In this document: one piece after another, positions 44,194-55,287 of the stretch
Numbering within the stretch: the first letter of the stretch is position 1
Layout: every line of letters begins with the position of its first letter
Assembly (NCBI RefSeq): GCF_000378465.1
Contig: NZ_KB899927.1
Span: 47,044 to 105,293 of the forward strand
DNA length: 58,250 bases
Direction of reading: 5' to 3'
Source: Elioraea tepidiphila DSM 17972
Lineage (GTDB): Bacteria > Pseudomonadota > Alphaproteobacteria > Acetobacterales > Acetobacteraceae
Made by a program: the position numbers and the translations under genes
The notes under the pieces: model-generated
What the model was told of the DNA's origin: nothing
Seen by the model: the letters and a program-made list of their open reading frames with translations, nothing else
Databases searched by the model: none

Positions 44194-45406
44194 GCCCGGC
44201 ATCCTCCACGCTCCAGCCGAGCGGCGCCAGCGCAGGGTCGGCCACGAGGTCCGGCGGCCGACCGAGGCGCGCGGCCAGGAAGGCGAGCGCCGCGGCCTCG
44301 TCGCGCGCCGCATCGATGACGGCCGGCGCGCCACGGAGGCGGGGCAGCCTGCCGCGCCGCGCCTCCGCCTCGCGCCAGAGGGTGCGCAGTGCCGTCAGCG
44401 CTGCGGTCACCGCCGAGGGCACCACCGTGGCGACGGGCGTGCCGAGCACCTCGGCGAGCGGCGGGCGGATGCGCGGCCGCACGACTTCGAGCAGGCCGGC
44501 GCGCGAGAAGCCGAGCACGCGCGCGCGCAGCGGATCGTCCGCGAAGGCCGCCTCCGCCGCCTGACGCAGCGCCTCGCGCGCGCCGCGCGCGCCCGGCAGT
44601 CCGGCGAGGTCGATCGCGATCACGCCCGAGAGGTTGCGCAGCACCACCTGCCGCGCGATCTCCGCGAGCGCCGTGCGGTTCGCCGTCTCGCGCCGATGCC
44701 GCGCCGCCTCGCGCCCGGTGCCGCCCGAGAGATCGACGTCGATCGCCGTCAGTGCCGGCGTGATCGCGATGCGGAGCGTGAGTCCCGGCGCGATCTTGAC
44801 CGCGGGCTCGGCGAGGGCCGCGAGCTCCGTCTCGATCGCCTCGTCGAGCAGCGGCGCCGGGCCGCGATGGACCGCGATCCGGCCGGCGAGCGCGGGCAGC
44901 GCCGCGCGCAGCGCCAAGACGTGGTCCACCTCATCGACCACGATTTCCGCCGGTGGCGCGCTCTCCGTCAGCCATTCGACCGCGCGCGGCGGCGCGGCCC
45001 GGATGAGCGCCGGCGCGGCCGGCGGGCTCGCCCCGTCGGTGAGCGCCGGGGCGAGGCGCGCCGTCACGCGCGGTCCCTTGCCGCCCATGGCGGCGCGGAC
45101 GACGCGCACGACGACGGCCTGACCCTCCCGCAGGAGCGTGCCGATCGGGCGCACCTGAGCGCCATCCTCGCGGCCGGGATCGGCCTCCTCGGCCGGCAGG
45201 AACGCCTGAACATCATCGGCCAGCGCGACGAAGGCGCCGGCGAGCGCGGGGACCACCGACACCACGCGCGCGCGATGCACCTCGCCGACACGGTCAGGAT
45301 GACCGGGCCGCTCGATCGCGAACGCGACGATCCGCTCGCCCGCCAGCCCGACCAGCCGGCGCTCGCCCGGGCCGCAGGCGATCAGCAGCCGCTCGACGCG
45401 AGCCAT
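44186..45406 (-). CDS. rng: Ribonuclease E/G family protein, short form
   Basis: A 406-residue protein, shorter than RNase G (~490). An S1-like N-terminal region (VGEVHRARVVSVVPALAGAFVAL, FLPAEEAD) is followed by RNase-H-like and catalytic regions with ITPALTAIDVDLSGG, where the aspartates would bind Mg2+, then VLRNLSGVIAIDLAG and LGFSRAGLLEVVRPRIRPPL. It corresponds to the rne/rng gene of the alphaproteobacterial infA-maf-rne-yacG cluster. The C-terminal zinc-link CPxCxGxG motif of full RNase E/G is absent, so oligomerisation may differ. It overlaps maf by 25 bases. Confidence 0.85.
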   Translation of the reverse strand: MARVERLLIACGPGERRLVGLAGERIVAFAIERPGHPDRVGEVHRARVVSVVPALAGAFVALADDVQAFLPAEEADPGREDGAQVRPIGTLLREGQAVVVRVVRAAMGGKGPRVTARLAPALTDGASPPAAPALIRAAPPRAVEWLTESAPPAEIVVDEVDHVLALRAALPALAGRIAVHRGPAPLLDEAIETELAALAEPAVKIAPGLTLRIAITPALTAIDVDLSGGTGREAARHRRETANRTALAEIARQVVLRNLSGVIAIDLAGLPGARGAREALRQAAEAAFADDPLRARVLGFSRAGLLEVVRPRIRPPLAEVLGTPVATVVPSAVTAALTALRTLWREAEARRGRLPRLRGAPAVIDAARDEAAALAFLAARLGRPPDLVADPALAPLGWSVEDAGHG

Positions 45407-46011
45407 GGCGGAGCGAAGCCGAGCCCGCTGAGCAGCGCCGTCGTTTCCATCACGGGCAGGCCGACGACGGCACTGTACGATCCAGAAATGAAGCGCACGA
45501 ACGCGCCGGCCCGACCCTGGATCGCGTAGCCGCCGGCCTTGCCGCGCCATTCGCCGGTCGCGAGGTAGCCGTCGATCTCCGCCGCGGTGAGGCGCTTGAA
45601 GGTGACGATCGTCGTGACCAGGCGCTCGGCGCGCCGGCCGTCCGGCGCGATCACGCATACCCCCGCATGCACGCGATGCCGCCGCCCCGAGAGCAGCGCG
45701 AGGCACGCGCGTGCCTCCTCCTCGGTCTCGGCCTTCGGCAGGGCGCGCCGTCCGGCAGCGACCACGGAATCCGCGCCCAGCACCAGCGCGCCGGGATGCG
45801 CGGCCGCCACCGCCTCGGCCTTGGCGCGCGCGAGCCGGCGCGCCATCGGCGCGGGCAGCTCGCGCGGCAGGGGCGTCTCGTCGATCTCGGCGGGCACGAT
45901 CGCGTCGGGCGCGAGGCCGATCTGGGCGAGCAGGTCGCGCCGACGCGGCGAGGAGGAAGCAAGCACGAACGGGCCGCGCAACGGCGCGGCCATGGCCGGG
46001 GCGGCCGTCAC
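45382..46011 (-). CDS. maf: Maf-like nucleoside triphosphate pyrophosphatase
   Basis: A 209-residue house-cleaning enzyme that hydrolyses non-canonical or modified NTPs to NMP and PPi. Motifs: [16 protein letters not shown] near the N-terminus, LGADSVV with the catalytic-region aspartate, [43 protein letters not shown]. Start overlaps the infA stop (ATGA). Encoded between translation and RNA-processing genes, as usual for this cluster. Confidence 0.94.
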   Translation of the reverse strand: MTAAPAMAAPLRGPFVLASSSPRRRDLLAQIGLAPDAIVPAEIDETPLPRELPAPMARRLARAKAEAVAAAHPGALVLGADSVVAAGRRALPKAETEEEARACLALLSGRRHRVHAGVCVIAPDGRRAERLVTTIVTFKRLTAAEIDGYLATGEWRGKAGGYAIQGRAGAFVRFISGSYSAVVGLPVMETTALLSGLGFAPPWLASSGC

Positions 46012-46226
46012 TTGAAGCGGAAGGTGATCCTGCCCTTCGTCAGGTCGTAGGGCGTCATCTCCACCTTCACCCGGTCGCCCGCCAGCACACGGATCCGGTT
46101 CTTGCGCATCTTGCCCGAGGTATGGGCAAGGATGACGTGGTCGTTGTCGAGCTTCACACGGAACATGGCATTGGGCAGCAGCTCCGTGACCATGCCGTCG
46201 AACTCGATCATGTCTTCTTTCGGCAT
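46008..46226 (-). CDS. infA: Translation initiation factor IF-1
   Basis: A 72-residue S1/OB-fold protein, [20 protein letters not shown] to KGRITFRFK, matching the usual 72 residues exactly. IF-1 binds the 30S A site during initiation. The ATG at 46226 follows AGAGG at a proper distance; an earlier in-frame ATG at 46241 would add five residues not found in the family. Confidence 0.98.
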   Translation of the reverse strand: MPKEDMIEFDGMVTELLPNAMFRVKLDNDHVILAHTSGKMRKNRIRVLAGDRVKVEMTPYDLTKGRITFRFK

Positions 46227-46262
46227 CAGACCTCTTTCCAAGGGGTATTCGATTTGGCCGGG

Positions 46263-46291
46263 AACATGATCCCCGGCATATCAGGGGTCAA
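46263..46291 (-). promoter_or_regulatory. Candidate promoter of infA
   Basis: On the minus strand TTGACC (46291-46286) and CATGTT (46268-46263) are 17 bases apart, in the 102-base gap between hisD and infA. The leader would be about 30 bases. It may allow infA-maf-rng-yacG-tRNA-Phe to be transcribed apart from the his genes. Confidence 0.4.
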
Positions 46292-46328
46292 GGACGCGCG
46301 CGGTGGGGCGATCCGCACCCCAATCCCG

Positions 46329-47617
<1,289 letters not shown>

Positions 47618-47621
<4 letters not shown>

Positions 47622-48319
47622 CCGGCCGCGACCGCGGCGCGGAATCGGGCGATCCAGGCACCGATCTGTTCGGGCCGCGTCTTGAGCGCCGTGCGGTTGA
47701 CGATCAGCCGCGACGAGACATCGGCCACGTGCTCGATCTCCACGAGCCCATTGGCGCGCAGCGTCGAGCCGGTCTGCACGAGATCGAGGATCAGCCGCGA
47801 CAGCCCGAGCGAGGGGGCCAGCTCCATCGCGCCCGAAAGCTCGATCACCTCCGCCTGCACGCCGCGTGCGGCGAAGTGCCGGCGCGCGATGTTGGGGTAC
47901 TTGCTCGCGACCCGCACCTGGCTCCAGCGCGAGGGGTCGTCGGCGATCCCGTTCTCGCGTGGCGCGGCGATCGACAGGCGGCACAGCCCGAGCCGCAGAT
48001 CGAGCGGCGCGTAGAGTTCGGGATAGTCGAACTCCATCAGCACGTCCGAGCCGACCACGCCGATCGCGGCGGCGCCGAAGGCGACGAAGGTGGCGACATC
48101 GAACGGACGCACGCGCACGACGTCGAGCCCGCGCTCGTTGGTCGGGAAGCGCAGGCGCCGGCTGTCCTCGTCGAGATAGTCGGGCGCGGGGTCGAGGCCG
48201 GCGCGCTCCAGCAGAGGGGACAGCTCCTTCAGGATCCGGCCCTTCGGCAGGGCCAGCACCAGCGGGGCGTCGGGATTGCGCAGGCGGAGGGTCGTGGCGG
48301 CGGGCAGGGGAACGGTCAC
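47618..48319 (-). CDS. hisG: ATP phosphoribosyltransferase, short form
   Basis: A 233-residue catalytic subunit of the first histidine step (ATP + PRPP to PR-ATP). Seen: [33 protein letters not shown] and the PRPP-binding [15 protein letters not shown]. It lacks the C-terminal regulatory domain of long HisG (~300 residues), so it should need HisZ, which is not in this window. Coupled to hisD. Confidence 0.95.
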
Positions 48320-48340
48320 GGCGGTGGTGGTAGCATCGCC

Positions 48341-48367
48341 CCCGCACGCTGCGCCACCCCGTGCGGG
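48341..48367 (-). terminator. Stem-loop between the SGNH hydrolase gene and hisG
   Basis: CCCGCACG (48341-48348) pairs with CGTGCGGG (48360-48367), an 8-bp perfect stem nine bases beyond the SGNH-hydrolase stop. It separates the opgC/SGNH pair from hisG. No T-run. Confidence 0.4.
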
Positions 48368-48376
48368 ACGGGGCTG

Positions 48377-49111
48377 CTATCGCGACAGCCGCATGCCCTC
48401 AACGACCGTCTCGGCGAGGGCCTTGCCCAGGCAGGCATGCAGCCGGTCGGTCTCGCGCGGCCAGGCGGCGCGCGGGGCGCGTTCGACGTCCACCTGGCCG
48501 GTCTCGGCCCAGTAGCGCATCAGATCGTAGCGGCGGAACAGCATCCCGTTCGGGGCCGCTGCCGCCACCGCCTGCATGGCCTCGCGATAGGCGCCGTAGT
48601 TCATGGCCGCACGGCCGAAGCGGCTGAACTGCATGTCGATCAGCACGAGATCGGCCCTGGCCTCGGTCACCTTGACGAAGCCCGCCACCAGCGTGGCGGC
48701 GAACAGGTCGGGGTCCAGACCGCGCACCGCGTCCACCGTCCCGGTCTGCCAGATCACCAGATCGGGCTTCACCTCCGGCAGGGCCTGCTCGAGCACCTTG
48801 AGCAGGTCGGGCGCGGTCAGGCCGCGACCGCCCCGCGGTGTGACCTCGACCTCGGTGCCGGGCAGCAGGGTGCGCAGGGCCTCCTGGAGGCGCGCAGGAT
48901 AGACGTTGTCCGGCGCCGAGGTGCCGCTGCCGGTGGTCGAGGCCGAGCCGACCACGAGCACGCCAAGGCGCCGCTTCTGGGCCACGGCGCGGGTGGCGTG
49001 GGGGAAACTGTCGCTCGCCGCGGTCAGGTCGCGCGGCGCGGTGCAGCGTTCGGCGGCCGGCGCGGGCAGCGCGGCGGCGAGCAGCAGGACGAGGATCGCG
49101 GCCATCCTCAT
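48377..49111 (-). CDS. SGNH/GDSL-type hydrolase, exported
   Basis: A 244-residue protein with a signal peptide (MRMAAILVLLLAAALPAPAAA-type, cut near residue 20). SGNH blocks: LGVLVVGSASTTGSG with the likely nucleophile serine, GGRGLTAPDLL, DLVIWQTGTVDAV in place of the usual GxND, and DRLHACLG with the catalytic D-x-x-H. Probably a periplasmic esterase or acyl-transfer enzyme. Its start overlaps the opgC stop (ATGA), so it may act on or transfer acyl groups to the same glucan; that is inference. Confidence 0.83.
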   Translation of the reverse strand: MRMAAILVLLLAAALPAPAAERCTAPRDLTAASDSFPHATRAVAQKRRLGVLVVGSASTTGSGTSAPDNVYPARLQEALRTLLPGTEVEVTPRGGRGLTAPDLLKVLEQALPEVKPDLVIWQTGTVDAVRGLDPDLFAATLVAGFVKVTEARADLVLIDMQFSRFGRAAMNYGAYREAMQAVAAAAPNGMLFRRYDLMRYWAETGQVDVERAPRAAWPRETDRLHACLGKALAETVVEGMRLSR

Positions 49112-50268
49112 GACGCCCCTCGGGTATCAGGCGGCGAGGGCGTCGCCAAGGCCGGACGTTTCGCCGCGCCCTTGCCGTCGTACCAGGCCTGGGTCGCGGC
49201 GAGCGCCACCATCAGCGTGAGCCCGCCGGCGGCGATCGCGAACTGGGTGGGCAGCGAGGCATCGAACTCCTGCATGATCAGGCGGCCGAGGAAGGACAGG
49301 AACACGCCGAGCGAGAACACCGCGAGCCCGTGCTGGCCCGTCAGCGTGAAGGGTTGCGCCGGCGGCGAGGTGAGCCAGGCCGCGCCCGGCCTGACGATCC
49401 GCGTGGCGAGATAGGCCATCGACAGGAAGTGCAGCAGCCGCGCGGGGTGCAGCGACGACTTGTCGATCCGCGTGTAGATCGCGAGCGCGACCGGTTCGGG
49501 CAGCAGGGCGTAGGCCGCCGGGATGCGCCAGACCGCGCTGATCGCGCCGCCGCAGAGCACGCCGAGGATCGAGAGCGCCAGCAGCGTGCGGCGGTGGCGC
49601 AGCAGCCGCGCCCGCTCCTCGTCCGGCAGCCGCCCCATCGCGACGCCGATCATGAACAGGAACTGCCAGGCGAGCGGGTTGAAGAACCAGTCGCCGGTGG
49701 CGGTCTTGAGCGTGATGCCGGTCAGCCGTACCGCGACATAGAGCGCCCCCGACACGCCGATCAGCCAGAGCGGCCGGCGCACCAGCGGCAGGAACAGGAT
49801 CAGCAGCAGCAGGATGACGATGTAGAGCGGCAGGATGTCCATGAAGGCGGGCTGGAACCGCAGCGTCAGCGCGTCCAGCACCGCCTCGTAGGGTGTTTCG
49901 AGGAACGCGCCGACATTCTGTTCGTCCACATAGGCGGGATTGGCGAAACGGTTGGCACTCCACGACACCTGCGCGACGAAGGCGAGGAACATGAAGACGT
50001 GGACGATGTAGAGCTGCCAGATGCGCAGGCCCACCGCGACGGCCGCATAGGCGAGCCCGTTGCGGTCGAGCGCGCGGCCATACGCGAAGGCGGCCGAGTA
50101 GCCGGCGAGGAAGATGAAGGTCTCGGTCGCGTCCGAAGGCCCGAGCACCTGGATCGTGGCGACCCAGAGCACGTGGTCGGCTATATGCCCGATGAAGATG
50201 CAGTAGAGCGCGAAGCCGCGGAAGAAGTCGACGCGGATGTCGCGGTTCTGGCGGATCAGATGGCGCAT
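49108..50268 (-). CDS. opgC: OpgC-family acyltransferase (periplasmic glucan succinylation)
   Basis: A 386-residue inner-membrane protein with about ten predicted spans. The N-terminal RDIRVDFFRGFALYCIFIGHIADHVL is the acyltransferase-3/OpgC start with the catalytic-region H. OpgC adds succinyl groups to osmoregulated periplasmic glucans. AGGAGG lies six bases before the ATG at 50268. It is followed by a coupled SGNH hydrolase; no opgG or opgH gene is in the window. Confidence 0.9.
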   Translation of the reverse strand: MRHLIRQNRDIRVDFFRGFALYCIFIGHIADHVLWVATIQVLGPSDATETFIFLAGYSAAFAYGRALDRNGLAYAAVAVGLRIWQLYIVHVFMFLAFVAQVSWSANRFANPAYVDEQNVGAFLETPYEAVLDALTLRFQPAFMDILPLYIVILLLLILFLPLVRRPLWLIGVSGALYVAVRLTGITLKTATGDWFFNPLAWQFLFMIGVAMGRLPDEERARLLRHRRTLLALSILGVLCGGAISAVWRIPAAYALLPEPVALAIYTRIDKSSLHPARLLHFLSMAYLATRIVRPGAAWLTSPPAQPFTLTGQHGLAVFSLGVFLSFLGRLIMQEFDASLPTQFAIAAGGLTLMVALAATQAWYDGKGAAKRPALATPSPPDTRGAS

Positions 50269-50317
50269 CACGCCTCCTGACCACCGTGCGCGGGCCGCGT
50301 GGCCGAGCGAGGCGACA

Positions 50318-52150
50318 TCACGCCCCGACCCCGTCCGGTCGCGGCGCATCGCCGGGCGGTACGGCGATGCGCGACGGCTGCTCGGTCAGCGCGATGCGGC
50401 GATGGAAGCGATGCCCGGCCACCGGGCGATGCGCGATCGTCACGATCGCGGTTTCCGGCAGGCGTGTCACCAGCAGGCCCATCAGTCGCTCCTCGCTCTC
50501 GGCATCCAGGCCGCTGGTCGCCTCGTGCATCAGCAGCCAGCGTGGCCGGTGCAGCAGCGCGCGCGCGAAGCCGAGGCGCTGCTGGTCCTCCACGCCCAGT
50601 TCCTCGTCCCACGCCGCGACCGTGCCGAGCCGCGGCACGAGATGCGCGAGCCCCGCGTCCACCATCGCCTGCGCGACATCCCCGGGCGGGAAGCTCGCCA
50701 CCTCACGCGGCGCGGCAAGCAGCTCGGCGAGCGGCGCCTCGGTGAGATAGGGGCGGTCGGACATGAAGAAGGGTTGCGCGTCGTCGGGCAATTCGATCCG
50801 CCCGGCACCCCAGGGCGAGAGGCCGGCGATCGCCCGGAACAGGGCCGTCGCGGCCTGCGGCGTCGTCTCGACCAGCACGCGCTCGCCGGGCCGGATCTCG
50901 GCATCGAGATGCGCGACCAGCACCTCGCCCGCGGGCGAGACCAGGCTGAGATCGCGGAACGCGAGGCCCGGGCCGTTCTCGGGCACGCGGCGGAGCCGCC
51001 CCGGCTCGTCATCGTACTGGCCGTCGATCAGATCCGAGACCGCGTCGTGCAGACGCAACACGCGCTCCGCCGAGGCCTCCCACTCCGCGATCGCGGGGTA
51101 GTTGTCCGAGATCCAGGAGAGTGCTGCGGTCACCTGCCCGAAGGCGAGGGCCACCTGCATCATCGTCCCGAGGGTCATGTCGCCGGCAAAATGCCGTGGT
51201 GCCAGCAGCAGCAACGGCAGGACGACCGTGAGCTGGGTGTAGCCGGAGGAGAGGAAGACGAGCTTGCGGAACGAAGCGGTCTGCTCGGCCCAGGCCGTGC
51301 GCACGACGGCGAAGGCCGCCTCCATGCGCGCCCGTTCCGCCGCCTCCGCGCCGGTGAGCGCGATCGTCGGCGAGTTCGCGAGCGCGTGCAGCAGCCGCGC
51401 CCGGTGCCCGGCCTCGGCCTGCTGGCGGCGGTCGGTCGCGCGCACGAGCGGATATCCGACCTTGGTCGTGAGCGTCGCGCCGGCCGTGGCGTAGAGCAGC
51501 GCGACCCAGACCATGTGGCCGGGCAGGGTGATGGAGATCGGCCCGAGCGTCAGGGTCAGGGGGCCGGAGGTCAGCCAGAGCACGCCGACGAACAGGATCA
51601 GCTGCAGGATCGCGTAGAGCAGCGAGGCCAGGAAATCGACCACCATCTCGCAGACGATCCGCCCGTCCTCGGCGATCCGTCCGTCCTCGTTGTCGTGCTC
51701 CCCGGGCAGCGCGCGCAGGCGGTAATGCCGTCCGTCCGCCATCCAGGCATCGCGCACGGTGCGTGTCAGGTGCAGGCGGAGCTCGATCTGCAACCCGCGC
51801 CGGAAATGGATGCCCGCCGCCTGCACCACCATCAGCCCGAACACGATGGCGGCGAAGATCGCCGCCTGGGTCGTCAGGCCGGACATCGACTTGCGCTCGA
51901 CGATGTCGAAGAAATCGGCGTTCCACGCATTCAGTCGCAGGATCAGCAGCACCTGCGCGACTGTCGTCGCGATCACGCCCGCGAGCAGCGCGGCCGCCCG
52001 CCACCGCGCCCGGGTCGCGAAGATGCCGCCCAGCAGGCGGAGCATGCGGAGCGCGTCCGGTCCCGGGTGCGGACGCGCGAGGGTGCGTGCGCGCGCCTCG
52101 GCGTGGCTCGCGAGGCGGTCCTTCAGGCCCGCCGGGTGGTCGATGTGCAT
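50318..52150 (-). CDS. SbmA/YddA-like ABC membrane protein with degenerate ATPase motifs
   Basis: A 610-residue fused membrane/ATPase protein of the ABCD/YddA type: about six spans (20-360) with the family block NEDGRIAEDGRIVCEMVVDFLASLLYAILQ, then a nucleotide-binding-like domain. Its catalytic motifs are altered: the Walker A place reads VETTPQAAT (no GK[ST]), the signature reads LGVEDQQR (normally LSGGEQQR), and Walker B ends LLMHEATSGLD (H for D). The D-loop and the H in VTIAHRP remain. ATP hydrolysis is unlikely. The start is uncertain: a TTG 31 codons upstream (52243) is possible. Confidence 0.8.
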   Translation of the reverse strand: MHIDHPAGLKDRLASHAEARARTLARPHPGPDALRMLRLLGGIFATRARWRAAALLAGVIATTVAQVLLILRLNAWNADFFDIVERKSMSGLTTQAAIFAAIVFGLMVVQAAGIHFRRGLQIELRLHLTRTVRDAWMADGRHYRLRALPGEHDNEDGRIAEDGRIVCEMVVDFLASLLYAILQLILFVGVLWLTSGPLTLTLGPISITLPGHMVWVALLYATAGATLTTKVGYPLVRATDRRQQAEAGHRARLLHALANSPTIALTGAEAAERARMEAAFAVVRTAWAEQTASFRKLVFLSSGYTQLTVVLPLLLLAPRHFAGDMTLGTMMQVALAFGQVTAALSWISDNYPAIAEWEASAERVLRLHDAVSDLIDGQYDDEPGRLRRVPENGPGLAFRDLSLVSPAGEVLVAHLDAEIRPGERVLVETTPQAATALFRAIAGLSPWGAGRIELPDDAQPFFMSDRPYLTEAPLAELLAAPREVASFPPGDVAQAMVDAGLAHLVPRLGTVAAWDEELGVEDQQRLGFARALLHRPRWLLMHEATSGLDAESEERLMGLLVTRLPETAIVTIAHRPVAGHRFHRRIALTEQPSRIAVPPGDAPRPDGVGA

Positions 52151-52286
52151 GCGGCGTGGTCCGGCGGCTACCGGCGGCGTGGCGTGTCGGGAGGACGGAG
52201 GGGCAGCGGCACGATCGTGCGCATGGGCAACGATATGCGCCAAGAGGGCATGGCCCGCCGCTCACGACCCCGTGCGGGGCGGCGGA

Positions 52287-53549
52287 TCAGCCGGGGATGC
52301 GCTCGATCGCCGCGCCGCAGGCGGCGAGCTTCGCCTCCACCCGCTCGTAGCCGCGGTCGAGATGGTAGACGCGGTTGACGACCGTCTCGCCCTTCGCCGC
52401 GAGCCCGGCGAGCACCAGGCTGACCGAGGCGCGCAGGTCGGTCGCCATCACCGGCGCGCCCGACATCGCCGGCACGCCGCGGATGATGGCCGACGCACCG
52501 TGCACGTTGATGCGGGCACCCATGCGGTTCAGTTCGGGCACATGCATGAAGCGGTTCTCGAAGATCGTCTCGGTCACCATCGCCGCGCCGTCGGCGACGC
52601 ACATCAGGGCCATGAACTGGGCCTGCATGTCGGTGGGGAAGCCGGGATAGGGCTCGGTCATGACATCGACGCCGTGCAGGCCGTTGAGCCGCTTCACCGA
52701 CAGCCCGCCCTCGGTCTCGGCGATCTCGACGCCGGCCTCGCGCAGGATGCGCACGACCGCGCCGAGATGGTCGAGCTTGGCGTTCGCCAGCACCACCTCG
52801 CCGCCGGTGATCGCGGCCGCGCAGGCATAGGTGCCGGTCTCGATCCGGTCGGGGATGATCGCATGGGTCGCGCCGTGCAGCCGGGCCACGCCGGTGACCG
52901 TCAGCCGGTCCGTGCCGATGCCCTCGATGCGCGCGCCCATGGCGGTGAGGCAGCGCGCGAGATCCTCGATCTCCGGCTCGCGCGCCGCGTTCGCCAGCAC
53001 GGTGGTGCCCTCGGCGAGGCTCGCGGCCATCAGCAGGTTCTCGGTCGCGCCGACCGAGACGAAGGGGAAGACGATCTTCGCGCCCTTCAGCCCCTTCGCC
53101 GCGCGGGCGGTGACGTAGCCGCCCTCGAGCAGGATCTCGGCGCCCATCTGCTCCAGGCCCTTGAGGTGCAGGTCGATCGGGCGCGTGCCGATCGCGCAGC
53201 CTCCCGGCAGCGACACCCGCGCCTCGCCGCAGCGCGCCACCAGCGGCCCGAGCACGAGCACCGAGGCGCGCATCTTGCGCACGATGTCGTAGGGCGCCTC
53301 GGTGTTGGTGATCGCGCCGCCGATCGAGAGCGTGCGGCCGTCATTGTCCACGCGCTCCACCGCCACGCCGTGCTGGGCGAGGAGCAGCGACATCGTGTCG
53401 ATGTCGGCGAGCCTGGGGACATTGGTGAGCATGAGCCGCTCGTCGGTCAGCAGCCCCGCGGCCATGAGCGGCAGGGCGGCATTCTTGGCGCCGCCGATCG
53501 GGATCGTGCCCGACAGGGGCTGGCCGCCGCGAATCCTGATCCGGTCCAT
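52287..53549 (-). CDS. murA: UDP-N-acetylglucosamine 1-carboxyvinyltransferase
   Basis: A 420-residue enzyme, the first committed step of peptidoglycan synthesis (UDP-GlcNAc + PEP). The N-terminal [16 protein letters not shown] has the K22-N23 pair, and the active-site loop [22 protein letters not shown] keeps the cysteine that fosfomycin alkylates. [14 protein letters not shown] and [21 protein letters not shown] complete the family set. Directly downstream of dcd (17-base gap). In alphaproteobacteria murA often precedes hisD and infA; here three other genes intervene. Confidence 0.97.
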   Translation of the reverse strand: MDRIRIRGGQPLSGTIPIGGAKNAALPLMAAGLLTDERLMLTNVPRLADIDTMSLLLAQHGVAVERVDNDGRTLSIGGAITNTEAPYDIVRKMRASVLVLGPLVARCGEARVSLPGGCAIGTRPIDLHLKGLEQMGAEILLEGGYVTARAAKGLKGAKIVFPFVSVGATENLLMAASLAEGTTVLANAAREPEIEDLARCLTAMGARIEGIGTDRLTVTGVARLHGATHAIIPDRIETGTYACAAAITGGEVVLANAKLDHLGAVVRILREAGVEIAETEGGLSVKRLNGLHGVDVMTEPYPGFPTDMQAQFMALMCVADGAAMVTETIFENRFMHVPELNRMGARINVHGASAIIRGVPAMSGAPVMATDLRASVSLVLAGLAAKGETVVNRVYHLDRGYERVEAKLAACGAAIERIPG

Positions 53550-53566
53550 CTCAGACGATCCTCAAC

Positions 53567-54121
53567 CTACAGGCGGGGCAACGCCACGCCGCGCTGGCGC
53601 ATGTACTTGCCGGCGCGGTCGGCATAGCTGGTCTCGCATACCGACTCGCCCTTGAGGAACAGGAACTGGCAGATGCCCTCGCCGGCGTAGATCTTGGCCG
53701 GCAGCGGCGTGGTGTTGCTGATCTCGATGGTCACCTGCCCTTCCCACTCCGGCTCGAGCGGGGTGACGTTCACGATGATGCCGCAACGCGCATAGGTGGA
53801 CTTGCCGAGGCAGATCACCAGCACCTCGCGCGGGATTCGGAAATACTCGACCGTGTGCGCGAGGGCGAAGCTGTTGGGCGGGATCACGCACACCGCCGCC
53901 TCGCGATCGACGAACGAGGCCGGGTTGAAGTCCTTCGGATCCACGATCGCGGACTCGACGTTGGTGAAGATCTTGAACGCGTGCCCCACCCGGGCGTCGT
54001 AGCCGTACGAGGACAGGCCGAAGGAGATCATCCCCTCGCGCGTCTGCTTCTCCACGAACGGTTCGATCATGCCGTGCTCGACGGCCATGCGGCGAATCCA
54101 GGTGTCGGGCATGATGGCCAT
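53567..54121 (-). CDS. dcd: dCTP deaminase
   Basis: A 184-residue enzyme converting dCTP to dUTP. Motifs: [42 protein letters not shown] with the catalytic-region arginine, [33 protein letters not shown] with the catalytic glutamate. Length fits Dcd. Two in-frame ATGs (54121, 54112) are possible. Confidence 0.96.
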   Translation of the reverse strand: MAIMPDTWIRRMAVEHGMIEPFVEKQTREGMISFGLSSYGYDARVGHAFKIFTNVESAIVDPKDFNPASFVDREAAVCVIPPNSFALAHTVEYFRIPREVLVICLGKSTYARCGIIVNVTPLEPEWEGQVTIEISNTTPLPAKIYAGEGICQFLFLKGESVCETSYADRAGKYMRQRGVALPRL

Positions 54122-54264
54122 GGCGGGGATCCGGGGGACGCGGGAGGCCGTCACCCGCCACGGCCCGCCGCGCGAGTCAAGGCCGCGCTGGAGCACCGCG
54201 CCGCCTCCGTCGGTCCGGCTGCGTCGGCCCAACGCGGCCTGCCCGCGCCGCTCGGCCCGTTCCG

Positions 54265-55287
54265 TCACACGGCCATCCATCGTCCCTGCTCGGCCGAGCC
54301 GTAGCACGCCTCGACCAGGCGCAGCGTCGCGAGATAGTCGCGCGCGCCGTTCTCCACGGCCGCGCCCTCCGTCAGATGGGCGATCACGTGCCGCTGCAGC
54401 GCGAACACGCAGTCCCCGCCGTAGCCCTGGGCGGGGCGATCGTAGCCGTGTTCGCGCTCGTCCGCCGCGCCGCGGGCGCGCCGCCACAGCCGGCCGGCTC
54501 CGTCCAGCCTGAGCGTGCCCGCCGTTCCCTCGGCGAGCAGCTCGCCCATGGTCAGCCGTGGATTCGCCGCCGCGTGATCGACGAGCCGGTTGCCGTCGAA
54601 CACCGCGCGCCGACCGTCGCCGTAGCGCAGGATGATCAGTCCGGCATCCTCGCCGGCGATCGCCGGGTTGAGCCGGCGCAGATCGGCGAACACCGCCTCC
54701 GGCATGCCGAACAGGAAACGGAACACGTCGAGCAGATGCACCGCAGTCTCATGGACGAGAAAGCGCGGCAGGGTCTGGAAATAGGGCTGGCGGTCGAGAT
54801 AGGCCCGCGGCCCCTGACCATCGCCGGGCCGCAGCCGGAACGCGAGCTGCAGGGGTTCGCCCAGCGCCCCATGCGCGACCAGCCGGGCGACCTCGCGATA
54901 CCAGGGCTGGAAGCGGAAGTTCTCGTGCACGACGAGACGCAGGCCGGCTGCCTCGGCCTCGGCGGTGATCGCCTCCGCCGCCGCGAGCCCGCCGCAGAAC
55001 GGCTTCTGGCAGATTACCGTCCCGATGCCGGCGGCGATCGCGGCACGGATCGCCGGCGCGTGGGCGGGCGGCGGGGCGGCGATGTCGAGGATGTCGAGCC
55101 GTGCCGCGGCGAGCATGGCCGCGAGGTCGCCGAACACCGCGCCACCGTATCGCGCGGCGGTGGTCTCCGCCCTGGCGCGATCGGGATCGCAGATCGCGGC
55201 GAGCCTCGTCCCGGGCATGCGCGCCCAGGCCTCGGCGTGGAACTGCGCGAAATAGCCCGCGCCGACGAGGCCGACCGCGAGCGTCAT
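54265..55287 (-). CDS. Gfo/Idh/MocA-family oxidoreductase
   Basis: A 340-residue NAD(P)-dependent dehydrogenase. The N-terminal Rossmann motif is [17 protein letters not shown]; the EKP-like motif of the family appears as CQKPF near residue 94; [13 protein letters not shown] and [18 protein letters not shown] form the catalytic C-terminal domain with a conserved histidine. It probably oxidises a sugar or inositol derivative. Its start overlaps the dehydrogenase upstream (ATGA), so they form one operon. Confidence 0.9.
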   Translation of the reverse strand: MTLAVGLVGAGYFAQFHAEAWARMPGTRLAAICDPDRARAETTAARYGGAVFGDLAAMLAAARLDILDIAAPPPAHAPAIRAAIAAGIGTVICQKPFCGGLAAAEAITAEAEAAGLRLVVHENFRFQPWYREVARLVAHGALGEPLQLAFRLRPGDGQGPRAYLDRQPYFQTLPRFLVHETAVHLLDVFRFLFGMPEAVFADLRRLNPAIAGEDAGLIILRYGDGRRAVFDGNRLVDHAAANPRLTMGELLAEGTAGTLRLDGAGRLWRRARGAADEREHGYDRPAQGYGGDCVFALQRHVIAHLTEGAAVENGARDYLATLRLVEACYGSAEQGRWMAV

